Positions 1 to 12,400 of a stretch of 64,000 nt of DNA are shown here, one piece after another. Position numbers and translations under genes: made by a program. Location: NCBI RefSeq assembly GCF_901933205.1, contig NC_044599.1:2492841-2556840 (forward strand), read 5' to 3'. The first letter of the stretch is position 1. Every line of letters begins with the position of its first letter. The notes under the pieces were generated by a model. That model was not told where the DNA came from. It worked only from the letters and a program-made list of their open reading frames with translations, and ran no database searches. The stretch is from Camarhynchus parvulus (Eukaryota; Chordata; Aves; Passeriformes; Thraupidae).

Positions 1-360
1 GGGAAACTGAGGTGAGGGAACTGCCTGGGGAACGGAGGCAGGTGGATTGATGGGGAAGGCCGGGATCCTGCACAGGGAAACTGAGGCAGGGATCCCGTTC
101 TGGCCGGGGCTGGGATCCTGCCTGGGGAAACTGAGTCAGGAATCCTGCCTGGGGAAACTGAGGCAGGGATCCTGCCTGGGGAAACTGAGGCAGGGATCCC
201 GTTCTGCGACACGGGGCTGGGATCCTGACTGGGGAAACTGAGGCCGGGATCCTGCCGGGGGAAACTGAGGCCGGGATCCTGTTTTGGGAAAACTGAGGCA
301 GGGATCCCGTTCTGGGCCCCGGGGCTGGGATCCCGCCCGGGGAAACTGAGGCACGGCCCC
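1..360. repeat. Minisatellite, unit about 27-29 bp, in a POU6F1 intron
   Basis: About a dozen imperfect tandem copies of a unit built on GGGAAACTGAGGCAGGGATC. The array starts at or before the left window edge and fades out about 60 bases from the POU6F1 exon that ends at 418. No coding content is supported. Confidence 0.9.
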
Positions 361-417
361 GGCCCCGCCATTCCCGGGGCTCCCCTGAGCCCGGCCCGGG
401 CGGCGCTCGCTCCTTAC

Positions 418-3400
418 AATGCCGGGGTTAAAGGCCAGTCCGGCGATCTGGGGCTGCACGGGCACCGGGGGCTCCTTTGGGGGGGTGGGCGCCGGGGGGG
501 GCTGGGGCAGCAGCGGGGGCTGCCCCGGGGGCGGCCGCGGCACGGCGGGGCTGAGCACGGCGGCGGCTGCGGAGAGACGGAGACACCGTCAGTGGCACCG
601 CGACAACGCGCCCGGGTCCCGCCCGCCCATCCCCGGCTGTCCCCTCCCTCCCGGGGGCCTCACCTGCACCCGGCGCTGCTGCCCGGGCAACCCGAAATGT
701 CCCCGACACACCTGGCACAGGTGCAGCGTCCCTACACAGGATCCCTCCCCGGCCCCACCTGGAGGTGTCCGCCCTCGTGGGGGGGAGCACACATGGAACC
801 CCAAATCTGGAACCTGGAACCCCAAATCTGCACCTGGAGCCCCAAATCTGGAACCTAGAGCCCCAAATCTGCACCTGGAGCCCCAAATCTGCACCTGGAG
901 TCACACCTGGAGCTCCAAATCTGCATCTGGAACCCCAAATCTGTACCTGGAGCTCCAAATCTGCATCTTGGAGCCCCAAATCTGTACCTGGAGCTCCAAA
1001 TCTGCACCTGGAGTCCCAAATCTGCACCTGGAACTCCAAATCTGCATCTGGAGCCCCAAATCTGCACCTGGAGCTCCAAATCTGCACCTGGAGCCCCAAA
1101 TTTGGAACCTGGAGCCCCAAATCTGCACCTGGAACCCCGAATCTGCACCTGGAGCCACAGCTGGAACCCCAAATCTGCACCTGGAACCCCAAATCTGCAC
1201 CTGGAACCCCAAATCTGCAGCTGGAGTCACACCTGGAACCCCAAGTCTGCACCTAGAGCTCCAAATCTGCCTCTGGAGCCCCAAATCTGCACCTGGAGCC
1301 CCAAATCTGCACCTGGAGCTCCAAATCTGCATCTGGAGCCCCAAATCTGCACCTGGAGCCACAGCTGGAACCCCAAATCTGCAACCTGGAGTCCCAAATC
1401 TGCACCTGGAGCCTCAAATGTAAACCAGGTGCCTCAAATGGAGCCTCAAATCTGCATCAGGTGCCACACCTGGAGCCTCAAAGCTACACCTTGATACTCA
1501 AATCCCCCAAGTCCAAGCCCACTGGGCTCCTGCAGCCACACCTGGAGCCCCAAATCTACCTGGACCTCACCTGTTGCAAGCAGCTGTTGCTTCCATACCA
1601 GCAGCCCCAAAGCTACACCAGATACCACACCTGGAGCCCCAAAGCTACACCAGGTGCCACACCTGGAGCCCCAAATCTCCACCTTTTATACTCAAATCCC
1701 CCAAATCCAAGGCCATTTCAGAGCCCTCCTGCAGCCACACCTGGAGCTCCAAAACTACAGCAGGTGCCACATCTGGAACCCTAAATCTACACCAGGTGCC
1801 ACACCTGAAAATCTACAGCAGGTGCCACACCTGGAGCCCCAAATCTCCACCTTTTATACTCAAATCCCCCAAATCCAAGCCCATTTCAGAGCCCTCCTGC
1901 AGCCACACCTGGAGCCCCAAATCTCCATCAGGTGCCACATCTGGACCCTCAAAGCCACACCTTGATATTCAAATCCCCAAGTCCAAGTCCATTGGGCTCC
2001 TGCAGCCACACCTGGAGCCCCAAATCTACCTGGACCTCACCTGTTGCAGAAGCACGTGCCACACCTGGAGCCCCAAATCGACACCAGGTGCCACAGGTAG
2101 AACCCCAAATCTCCACCAGGTGCCACACCTGGAGCCTCTAAAGCTGCACCTTTTATACTCAAATGCCCCAAATTCAACCCAATTTCAGAGCCCTCCTGCA
2201 GCCACACCTGGAGCCCCAGAACTACACCTGGTACCACACCTGGAGCCAGCCCCAAATCCCCATCAGGTGTCTCACCTGGAGCCTCAAAGCTACAGCAGGT
2301 GCTATACCTGGACCCCTAAGTCTACACCAGGTGCCACATATGGAGCCCCAAACCTGCAAAATCTACACCAGGTGCTACACCCTAAATCTACTCCAAGTGT
2401 GACATCTGGAGCCCCAAATCTACACTAGATGCCACACCTGGAGCCCCAAATCTCCATCAGGTGCCACAGGTGGAGACTCAAAGCTTCACCTTGATACTCA
2501 AATCCCCCAAATCCAAGTCCACTTGGCTCCTCTAGCCACACCTGGAGCCACAAATGTACAGCAGGTGCCACAGGTGGAATCCCAAATCTGCACCAGGTGC
2601 CACACCTGGAGCCCCAAATCTACATCAGGGGCTACATCTGGAAAGGTACACCAGGTGCCACAGGTGGAGCCCCAAAATCTCCATCAGGTGCCACACCTGG
2701 AGTCTCAAACCTACACTAGGTGTCACTTGTGGAGCCTCAAAGCTGCACCTTCGGTACTCAAATCCCCCAAGTCCAAGCCCACTGGGCTCCTGCAGCCACA
2801 CCTGGAGCCCCAAATCTCCATCAGGTGCTACACCTGGAGCCTCAAAGCTACACCAGGTGTCACTTCTGGAGCCCCAAGTCTGCACCAGGTGCCACAGGTG
2901 AAGCCTCAGAGCTACACCTTGATACTCAAATCCCCCAAATCCAAGCCCATTGGGCTCCTGCAGCCACACCTGGAGCTTCAAATCTACACCAGCTACCACA
3001 CCTGGAGCCCCAAATGTCCATCAGGTGCTAAATGTCGAGCCTCAAAGCTTCACCTTGATATTCAAATGCCCCAAATCCAAGCCCACTGGGCTCCTGAAGC
3101 TGCAGCCGCACCTGGAGCCCCAAATATACACCAGGTGCTACACCTGGAGCCCCAAAGCTACACCTTGATACTCAAATCCCCAAGTCCAAGCCCATTCAGC
3201 TCCTGCAGCTACACCTGGAGCCCAAATTTACCTGGACCTCACCTGTTGCAAGCAGCTGTTGTTTCCACACCTGGAGCCCCAGATCTATGGCAGATGGCCA
3301 CATCTGGAGCCCCGAATCTACACCAGGTGTCGCTTGTAGAGCCTCAAAGCTACACCTTATTTGATGCTTAAATCCCCCAAAGCAAAGCCCACTTGGCTCC

Positions 3401-6400
3401 TGCAGCCACACCTGGAGCCCCAAATCTACACCAGGTGCCACATCTGGAAATCTACACCAGGTGTCACAATTGGAGCCCCAAATCTAGAGCAGGTGCCACA
3501 CCTGGAGCCTCAAAGCTACACCTTGGTACTCAAATCCCCCAAATCCAAGCCCATTGGGCTCCTGAAGCTGCAGCTGCACCTAGAGCCCCAAATCTGCACC
3601 ACGTGCCACAGGTGGAGCCCTAAATCTCCAACAGGTGCCACATCTGGAAATCTACACCATGTGCCATACCTGGAGCCTCAAAACTACACCTTATTTGATA
3701 TCCAAATCCCCCAAGTCCAAGCCCATTTGGCTTCTGCAGCCACACCTGGAGCCCCAAATCTACACCAGGTGTCACATGGGGAAATCTACACCAGGTGCCG
3801 CAGGTGGAGCCCCAAACCTACACCTTCCATACTCAAATTCCCCAAGTCCATTTGGCTTCTGCAGCCACACCTGGAACCCCAAATCTAAACCAGGTTTCAC
3901 ACCTGGAGCCCCAGCTCTGCCTGTTCTGCTCTCAGATCCCGCAGCACCTGGAGCCCCAGCTCTGCCTGTTCTCCTCTCAGATCCGGGAGCACCTGGAGCC
4001 CCAGCTCTGCCTGTTCTGCTCTCAAACCCCGGCAGCACCTGGAGCCCCAGCTCTGCCTGTTCTCCTCTCAGATCCGCGCACCTGGAGCCCCAGCTCTGCC
4101 TGTTTGGAGCACCTGGGCTCCAGCTCTGCCTGTTCTCTCAGATCCCGGGGAGCACCTGGAGCCCCAGCTCTGCCTGTTCTGCTCTCAGATCCCGCAGCAC
4201 CTGGAGCCCCAGCTCTGCCTGTTCTGCTCTCAGACCCCGCAGCACCTGGAGCCCCAGCTCTGCCTGTTCTCCTCTCAGATCCCGCAGCACCTGGAGCCCC
4301 AGCTCTGCCTGTTCTCTCTCAGATCCCGGGAGCACCTGGAGCCCCAGCTCTGCCTGTTCTGCTCTCAGATCCCGCAGCACCTGGAGCCCCAGCTCTGCCT
4401 GTTCTCCTCTCAGATCCCCACAGCACCTGGAGCCCCAGCTCTGCCTGTTCTCTCTCAGATCCCGCGCACCTGGAGCCCCTGCCTGTCTCTCTAGCCCGGG
4501 GCACCTGGCTCTGCCTGTTCTCTCTCAGATCCCGGGAGCACCTGGAGCTCCAGCTCTGCCTGTTCTCTCTCAGATCCCGGGAGCACCTGGAGCCCCAGCT
4601 CTGCCTGTTCTCCTCTCAAACCCCCAACACCAAAACCCAGATCTGCCGTTCTCCTCTCAGAGCACACCTGGAGCCCCAGCTCTGCCTGTTCTGCTCTCAG
4701 ATCCCGGGGAGCACCTGGAGCCCCAGCTCTGCCTGTTCTCTCAGATCCCGGGGAGCACCTGGAGCGCCTGTTCTGCTCTCAGATCCCGCCACCTGGAGCC
4801 CCAGCTCTGCCTGTTCTCTCAGATCCCAGCAGCACCTGGGCCCCAGCTCTGCCTGTTCTGCTCTCAGATCCGCGGCACCTGGTGCCCCAGCTCTGCCTGT
4901 TCTCCTCTCACACCCCGAGCACCTGGCGCCCCAGCTCTGCCTGTTCTGCTCTCACACCCCGGCAGCACCTGGAGCCCCAGCTCTGCCTGTTCTGCTCTAG
5001 ATCCCGGAGCCCCAGCTCTGCCTGTTCTGCTCTCACACCCCGGACCTGGGCCCCAGCTCTGCCTGTTCTGCTCTCAGATCGAGACCTGGAATCTGCCTGT
5101 TCTCCTCTCACCCCAGGGCCAGCCCTGCACCTGGCGTCACTGTCCTCTCAATCCCGCACTGGCCCCAGCTTGATTGTGATAAGAAGAGGTTGAGCCCTTG
5201 CTGCTGCCCGGCACTGGACCCAGTTACCCTGTCTCACCTGTGCACCTGGAGCCCAGCTTCTCCGCTTTCCTGAGCCAACACCTGCGGAGATAAATGAGAT
5301 TTGAAAGAGAAACACAAATCAACGCCCTGCTCAGCATCAGGGAAACCCCTACTGATGGGGTAAGAAGGGTGTCCCCCGCGCCCCGTCCCTGAACTGACCT
5401 CGGGAAGGGGGGGGGAACCCCCCCCGCCGGGAACCTCTGGGGAGGGGGCAAAGGGGGAACCCCCGGGAATCCCTCTGGGGGGGGGCAAGGGGGAACCCCC
5501 GGGAATCCCTCTGGGGGGCAAAGGGGGAACCCCCGGGAATCCCTCTGAGGGGGGGAGGAGCAAAGGGGGAGCCCCCTGAACTGGGAACCCCTGGGGGAAC
5601 CGGGGGGATCTGGGGGGCTCCCTGGTGAACCTCTGGGTGGGGTGGGGGAAGGTAAAGGGGGAGCCCCCCCGAACTGGGAATCCCTCTCCGTGGGGAGATG
5701 GGGGGAACTCTGTGAACTGGGGGGCACTGGGGGGCTGTGGAGGAGCCTCTCTGGAGGGGGTTAAGGGGTCCCCCCATTACTGCTGACCCCGCTCTGTTGG
5801 GATGGGGGCAGAGAGGGGATCCTCTTTACCTCGGGGTCCCCCCTAACTCAGAACCCCTTCTCCATAGGGACACAAGGGGCACCCGGGGCCTCCCCCCGAG
5901 GTCTGCGTGGGGGGGACAAAAGGGGTCCCCCCTTACCTGGCCACCCCCTGTCTGCGGCCACCTCCCCCGGGGTCCCCCCTGGCCCCCCAGCCCCGGGGGA
6001 CAGTTACCTGTGGCGCGGCCTGCACGGCCAGGTGTGTCACGCCGGGCTGGCTCGGGGCGGGGCTCGAGGCCACCGGGGTGGGCGACGCTGCTTTGGCTTT
6101 ACCTGGGGGAGAACAGGTGGGGTGAGAGGGAGACACCCAAACTCTGCACACCGGGGCAGCGAACAGCCTCCCCCAGGTGTCCTCAGGTGCGCCCAGAGCC
6201 CGGGGAGGGGACGCAGGAGGGGCAGGGACGCGCAGTGTGACCAGGGAGGTGACAGCCACCATCCCCCGGGGGTGGCATCCTCCTTCCCCGGCAGGAGAGA
6301 GGATGGGAGATGGGACAAGGGACAGGTGACAGGGGCCAGGTGACAGGAGTGTGCCCTGCCGGATTTGGGGCGCTGGCCAGCAAGCAGTGAGGAATAAAAC

Positions 6401-9400
6401 GGGATCTCCCCAAAACGGGAGCTGCCGGGGGGACGGTGGGGGAGGACCCGCAGCAGGACCGCCGGGTGACACGAGCCAGGTGACACAAGCCAGGTGACAC
6501 AAGCCAGGTGACACAAGCCAGACACCGCCTTGGCTCCCAGGGATGGACCCGGGGGGAACGATCCCGGGAATGGGAGACCCGGGTGGGACCTAAACTTTAA
6601 AGAACTTAAGAGATTTTAGAGGAGCTAAGATTTCAGTCAGGGATAAGCTTTATTGGAGTTAATGAAAATAAATGGGCAGGCCTTGATGAAGTTAAGAGTT
6701 AGTAGTTAACTCGTAATTGATTGCTTGTCAGCACAATGTTTGGTTAGCTGGGTTTCTAATGGAGAATATAGAAATTGATAAATGGCTTTTAGGAACAGAA
6801 GATAATTGTGGCCTCCTCTGTTCTGAACCCAATTGAAGACGGGGAATGGGAGTTCTACCAAGGGTTCATTTGTCAGATTTGCATTGAAAAGGTAGGAAGT
6901 TCAGAACGAGGAAGACTTCATTTACTTCCTCATTTTGGGACCCCTCCCCATGAAAGGGACCACCGACCCATTTCAAGGAACAAACTGTGCATGCTTAATG
7001 GCTTTTGAACTAATTACCATATGGAGCGGGGAATGGGATGTACCAAAGTTATGAATATGTATTTGTATTGTGGTTATTCAATACTTGTATAGATAAAAGG
7101 GCTCTGTAACCACCTGTAAATTGTGGTGTGTTTTTGGGAGTTATCCCACAATAAACATCCACTTTCTAACTCTAAACTGTTAGAGAGATTTTGTCCATCA
7201 CAGTTGGATATTGATACTAGATCAATATCCATATTGGGAATGAGACGTACCAAAGTTATCAATATGCATTTTATGTTTATTTGGGTGTTCACATAAACAT
7301 CACTTTTAATTAAAGATAAATTATATTGGACTCTGTGATCACTATGTTTTTATTTTGGTATTTATAAAATACTCTGTGATAATTTTTGAGAATTCTCCCA
7401 CAATAAACATCCACTTTCTAACTCTAAACTGTCAGAGAGATTTTGTCCCTCACAGTTGGATATCGGCACTAGATCAATATCCATATTTTTTTAAATAAAT
7501 CGCGGGAAACTGCAGGGAACGATCCCGGGAGGGAGAAACCCGGGGGGAACCGGGAACGATTCCAAGAAGGAGCGACCCGGGGGAACGATCCAGGGGAGAC
7601 CCGGGGAACCGCCGGGAACGATCCTGGGAATGGGAGACTCGGGGAGAACCGGGAATGATCCCGGGAGGGAGAGACCCGGGGGGAACGATCCAGGGGAGAC
7701 CCGGGGGGCACCGGGAATGATCCCGGGAATGGGAGACTCAGGGAGAACCGGGAATGATCCCGGGTAGGAGAGACCCGGAGGAACTGCTGGGAACGATCCC
7801 GGGAATGAGAGACTCGGGGGGAACCGGGAATGATCCCGGGAGGGAGAGACCCGGGGGGAACGATCCAGGGGAGACCCGGGGGGCACCGGGACCGATCCCG
7901 GGAATGGGAGACCCGGGGGGCACCGGGACCGATCCCGGGAAGGGAAGGGAAGGGTGCGGGGGGGTCTCTCACCTGCCGCCTCCCCGCCGGACGAGCTCGG
8001 GGTGCTGGCGGGAGCGTCCTCCACACCTGGGGGCCCCCCCTGTGCCGGGGACCCCCCCGCTCCCTCCCCGGCCGTTTTGGGGTCCCCATCCACCCCCACC
8101 TCCAGCACCCGGATGGTCTCGTGGCTGGACATGACAATGACCTGCAAACAAACCCCAAAATTAGCTCCGGGTGCGTCACCCCCCGGCCGTGCCCCCCAGG
8201 GCCCCCCCGCCTGCCTGGTTTTGGGGTACAGAGTCCACTTGGGCCCCGCAGGAGCGAGGAACGGGTGGGGGAGTCCCAGCCCCCCAACACCTCCGAGCTT
8301 CGCTGTCAGCACCCCCGGCTGACGCCTCGGGCAGGTGAAACGCTGCCAGTGGTTGCAGCACCCCCAAAGTCACAGCACCCCCAAACCTAAAGCACGCCCT
8401 TACCTGCAGCACCCCCAAACCGACAGGAAACCTCCCCAGCTACAGCACCCCCGAACAGAACCAGCACCCCCTGAACAGAGCCAGCACCCCCGAACAGAAC
8501 CGGCACCCCCAAACAGAACCGGCACCCCCTGAACAGAACCGGCACCCCCTGAACAGAACCAGCACCCCCAAAACAGAATCAGCACCTCCAAACGGAGCCG
8601 GCACCCCAAACCTAAAGCACCCCCGAACAGAACCGGCACCCTCAAAACAGAATCAGCAAAACCCCCAAACCTACAGCAAAACCTCCACAGCTGCAGCAGC
8701 CCCCGAACGGAACCAGCACCCCCAATATGGAGCCGGCACTCCCCAAACAGAACCGGCACCCCGACCCCCAAACAGAACTGGCACCCCCAAACAGAGCCGG
8801 CACCCTTAAACAGAGCCGGCACCCCAAACAGAGCCAGCACCCCCAAACAGAACCGGCACTCTTAAACAGAACCGGCACTCCCCAAACAGAACCGGCACCC
8901 TCAAACAGAACCGGCACCCCCCAAACAGAGCCAGCACCCCCAAACAGAACCTGCACCCCTGAACACAGCCAGCACCCCCAAAACAGAATCAGCACCCCCA
9001 AACAGAGCCAGCACCCCCAAACAGAGCCTCTACCCCAAACCCAAAGCACCCCAAGCCCAGAGAGCTCCTGCTGCACGCCCGCAGCCCCCGGGCCGGTGCT
9101 CCCCCCGCACCTGCAGGAGCGTGGCCGGGACAGGAACGTACACGGCGAGGGACCCGAGCCCCGCCGCCATGGCCGGGACCGGGGAGGGATCGCCCGGGCC
9201 CTGAGCCGAGAGGAGCAGCCCGGGCTCCTTATCCCGCCCCGCAGAGCTGCTATCAGCGGCTCCTGCCCCGCACCGCGGCAACAGCGCCGCACACCCAGCC
9301 CCGGGCAGCTGGGACCGCCCCAGTCCCAGGGACATCCCCAATACCAGGGACATCCCCGGTCCTGAGGGACATCCCCGGTCCCAGGGACATTCCCAGTTCC

Positions 9401-12400
9401 TGGGATGTTCCCAATCCCAAAGGACATCCCCAGTCCCAAAGGACATCCCCAGTCCCAGGGATGCCCCCTGTCCCAGGGATGTTCCCAATCCCAAAGGACA
9501 TTCCCAGCTGAGCCCAGCCCCAGTCATTTCGCAGTGCGGGGGACATTCCCAGTCCCAAAGGACATCCCCAGTCCCAAAGGACATCCCCAGTCCCAGGGAT
9601 GTTCCCAGTCCCAGGAACGTTCCCAGTCCCAGGAACGTTCCCAGTCCCAGGGATGTTCCCAGTCCCAGGGATGTCCCCAGTCCCAGGGATGTCCCCACTG
9701 GCTCAGCCCCTCATTTGGAGTGGGGGGTCCCAGCAGGGCCAGAACCAGCAGCCCTTTCCTCCCCGTTTCCTTTCTGGCCTTTCCTGCACTGGGGGTGACC
9801 CCGGTGTTACATCAGAGGGGCAAACTTTCCTGGGGGTTCCTGCGTTTCCTTTTTTTTCCTTTCCTTTCCTTTCCTTTCCTTTCCTTTCCTTTCCTTTCCT
9901 TTCCTTTCCTTTCCTTTCCTTTCCTTTCCTTTCCTTTCCTTTCCTTTCCTTTCCTTTCCTTTCCTTTCCTTTCCTTTCCTTTCCTTTCCTTTCCTTTCCT
10001 TTCCTTTCCTTTCCTTTCCCTTCCCTTCCCATTTTATAATATCAGCTTTATACAAATTTTAAGATGAATACTGTATGTATAATATTAAAGTTGTATAGTA
10101 ATATAATATAATTATATTAATATATTAATATAATATTAAATGTTACCATTTTTCAGTTGTTAACTAAACTTAGACACAGTAGTGAAGTAGCTGATACAGT
10201 TATTGTGAAAAATGTAAATTATATGATTGGCTCTTTGCAAATATTAAAATTGATATTATATGTGTTATATTGGAAAGTTATGTTGTATTCATCTCTTTTA
10301 AGCGGTGTAGTAAATACAGGGTTTAAGCTAAAAAGAAAATAAATGTAATATATAGAAATAAATATATATATAAAAATAGATAAAAATATATAAATATATA
10401 AATATATAATATATAAAAATAAATAAAATAAAAAATAAATAAAATAGAAGCTATGTGATGTAAGATACTTTTTGTAACTAACTCAAGGAATGGAGAAGAT
10501 AATCAAGGAATTCTTCACATTGTCCTATCTGGATAGAGATAACAGCACAGGCACCGAGATCCCCAGAGAAGAATTATTGCTCCTTATCAGGACAGCTCAG
10601 ACTGCGAGGAACCGAGGCTGATTTACAAGACGGGGGAGCTGAAATGAAGCAGGAACACCCTGGTGTGAAAGGAATGTTTGAATGTTTGAATCATGCGTGA
10701 GATCCATGAGTATGCAATCCGTTATTGCTTTTAAGGGTTAATCCTTCGGTAGCAAGGGGTGCTTTGGGGCACAGTGCAAAGCACCTGGACATCCATCATT
10801 CTTTGCTTTTTATTGTCTTTTTGCTTTTTATCGTCTTTTATTGCCCTAACTTTGATTGTCCAAATTCTTATTGTCCCAATTTTTATTACTATTTTCATTA
10901 CTAAACTCATTGAACTTCTAAACTCATTCATTAAACTTGTCAAATTTTAACACAAGCGGTCAGTGGCCAGCGAGGGTCCCTTGGATGTGGTCAGTGAGGC
11001 TCTCTTAGATGGGGAGCAGTGGTCAGTGAGGGTCCCTGGGGTGGGTGCAGCGGTCAGTGAGGGTCCCTCAGCTGTGGTCAGTGGTCAGTGAGGTCAGTGA
11101 GGGTCCCTTGGATGTGGTCAGTGGTCAGTGAGGGTCTCAGATGGGGTCAGTGGTCAGTGAGGGTCTCAGATGGGGTCAGTGGTCAGTGTGGGTCTTTTGT
11201 ATGTTGTGAGGTCAGTGAGGGTCCCTTGGATGTGGTCAGTGGGGTGCGCGAGATTTCAGTGGTCAGTGAGGGTCTCTGGCATGGGTGCAGGGTCAGTGAG
11301 GGTCCGTGGTCAGTGAGGGTCCCTCAGATGTGGTCAGTGGTCAGTGAGGTCAGTGAGTTTTAGTGTGGGGTCTTTTATGTTTGTGTCAGTGAGGGTCTCA
11401 GATGTGGTCAGTGGTCAGTGAGGGTCTCTTGGATGTGGTCTGTCAGTGGTCAGTGAGGTCAGTGAGGGTCCCTCAGATGTGGTCAGTGAAGTCAGTGAGG
11501 ATCTCAGATGGGGTCAGTGGTCAGTGGTCAGTGAGGGTCTCTGGCATGGGTGCAGTGGTCAGTGAGGGTCGCAGATATGGTCCGTGGTCAGTGGTCCTGA
11601 ATGGTCAGCGAGTCAGTGAGGGTCCTTCGGATGTGGTCAGTGGTCAGTGAGGTCAGCGCTGGTGTTGGGGTCCCTGGTGTCACCCAGGTCTCTGTGGGGT
11701 CTCCTCTGGCACCAAGCCCAGCTGACCCTCAGGGAGGTGACACTGACCCTGGCTGGGGACCGAGGGTGGCACCCGAGGGGCTCACTGTCCCCCAGGGTCA
11801 CTCAGCGGTCACTGTCCCCTCGCTGAGGGTGGCACCCGAGGGTCACTCAGCGTTCACTGAGGGTGGCACCCGAGGGTCACTCAGCGGTCACTGTCCCCGA
11901 GGGTCCCTCAGAGGTCACTGTCCCCTCGCTGAGGGTGGCACCCGAGGGTCACTCAGAGGTCACTGTCCCCTCGCTGAGGGTGGCACCCGTCACGGTGTCA
12001 CTCATGAGGGTCACCACGGTCCCCGTGGCGTCACTCAGAGGTCACTGTCCCCTCATGTGCACCGGGTGGCACCCGACCGAGGGTCACTCAGGGTCACTGC
12101 CTGAGGGTGGCACCCGAGGGTCACTCAGCGGTCACTGTCCCCAAGGGTCACTCAGCGGTCGCTGAGGGTGGCACCCGAGGGTCACTCAGCAGTCACTGTC
12201 CCCGAGGGTAACTCAGAGGTCACTGTCCCCTCGCTGAGCGTGGCACCCGAGGGTCCCGCACTGTCCCCTGCCACCAAAGGTCCCTTTCCCCCTCTGGCTC
12301 TGACCATTGCTGCCCCCCCGCGTGGTGGGGCTGCAGCTCCTGCAGGACAGACCCGGCACAGCAGGGCAGCGCTGGGCTCGGGCGGCACAAAAAGAGGGAA

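Noticed and set aside
785..1440. CRISPR-like regular spacing of a conserved core
   Set aside because: There are no unique spacers; adjacent units vary gradually as in a minisatellite, and the genome is a vertebrate.
3635..5173. A 512-codon plus-strand frame with a GAPALPVLLS repeat
   Set aside because: It is the 42-bp array in a POU6F1 intron, opposite in strand to the gene.
6808..7008. A 66-codon frame in the LTR-like block at 6.6-7.5 kb, considered as a retroviral gene remnant
   Set aside because: It lies within LTR-like non-coding sequence, with no gag, pol or env motif and no splice context.
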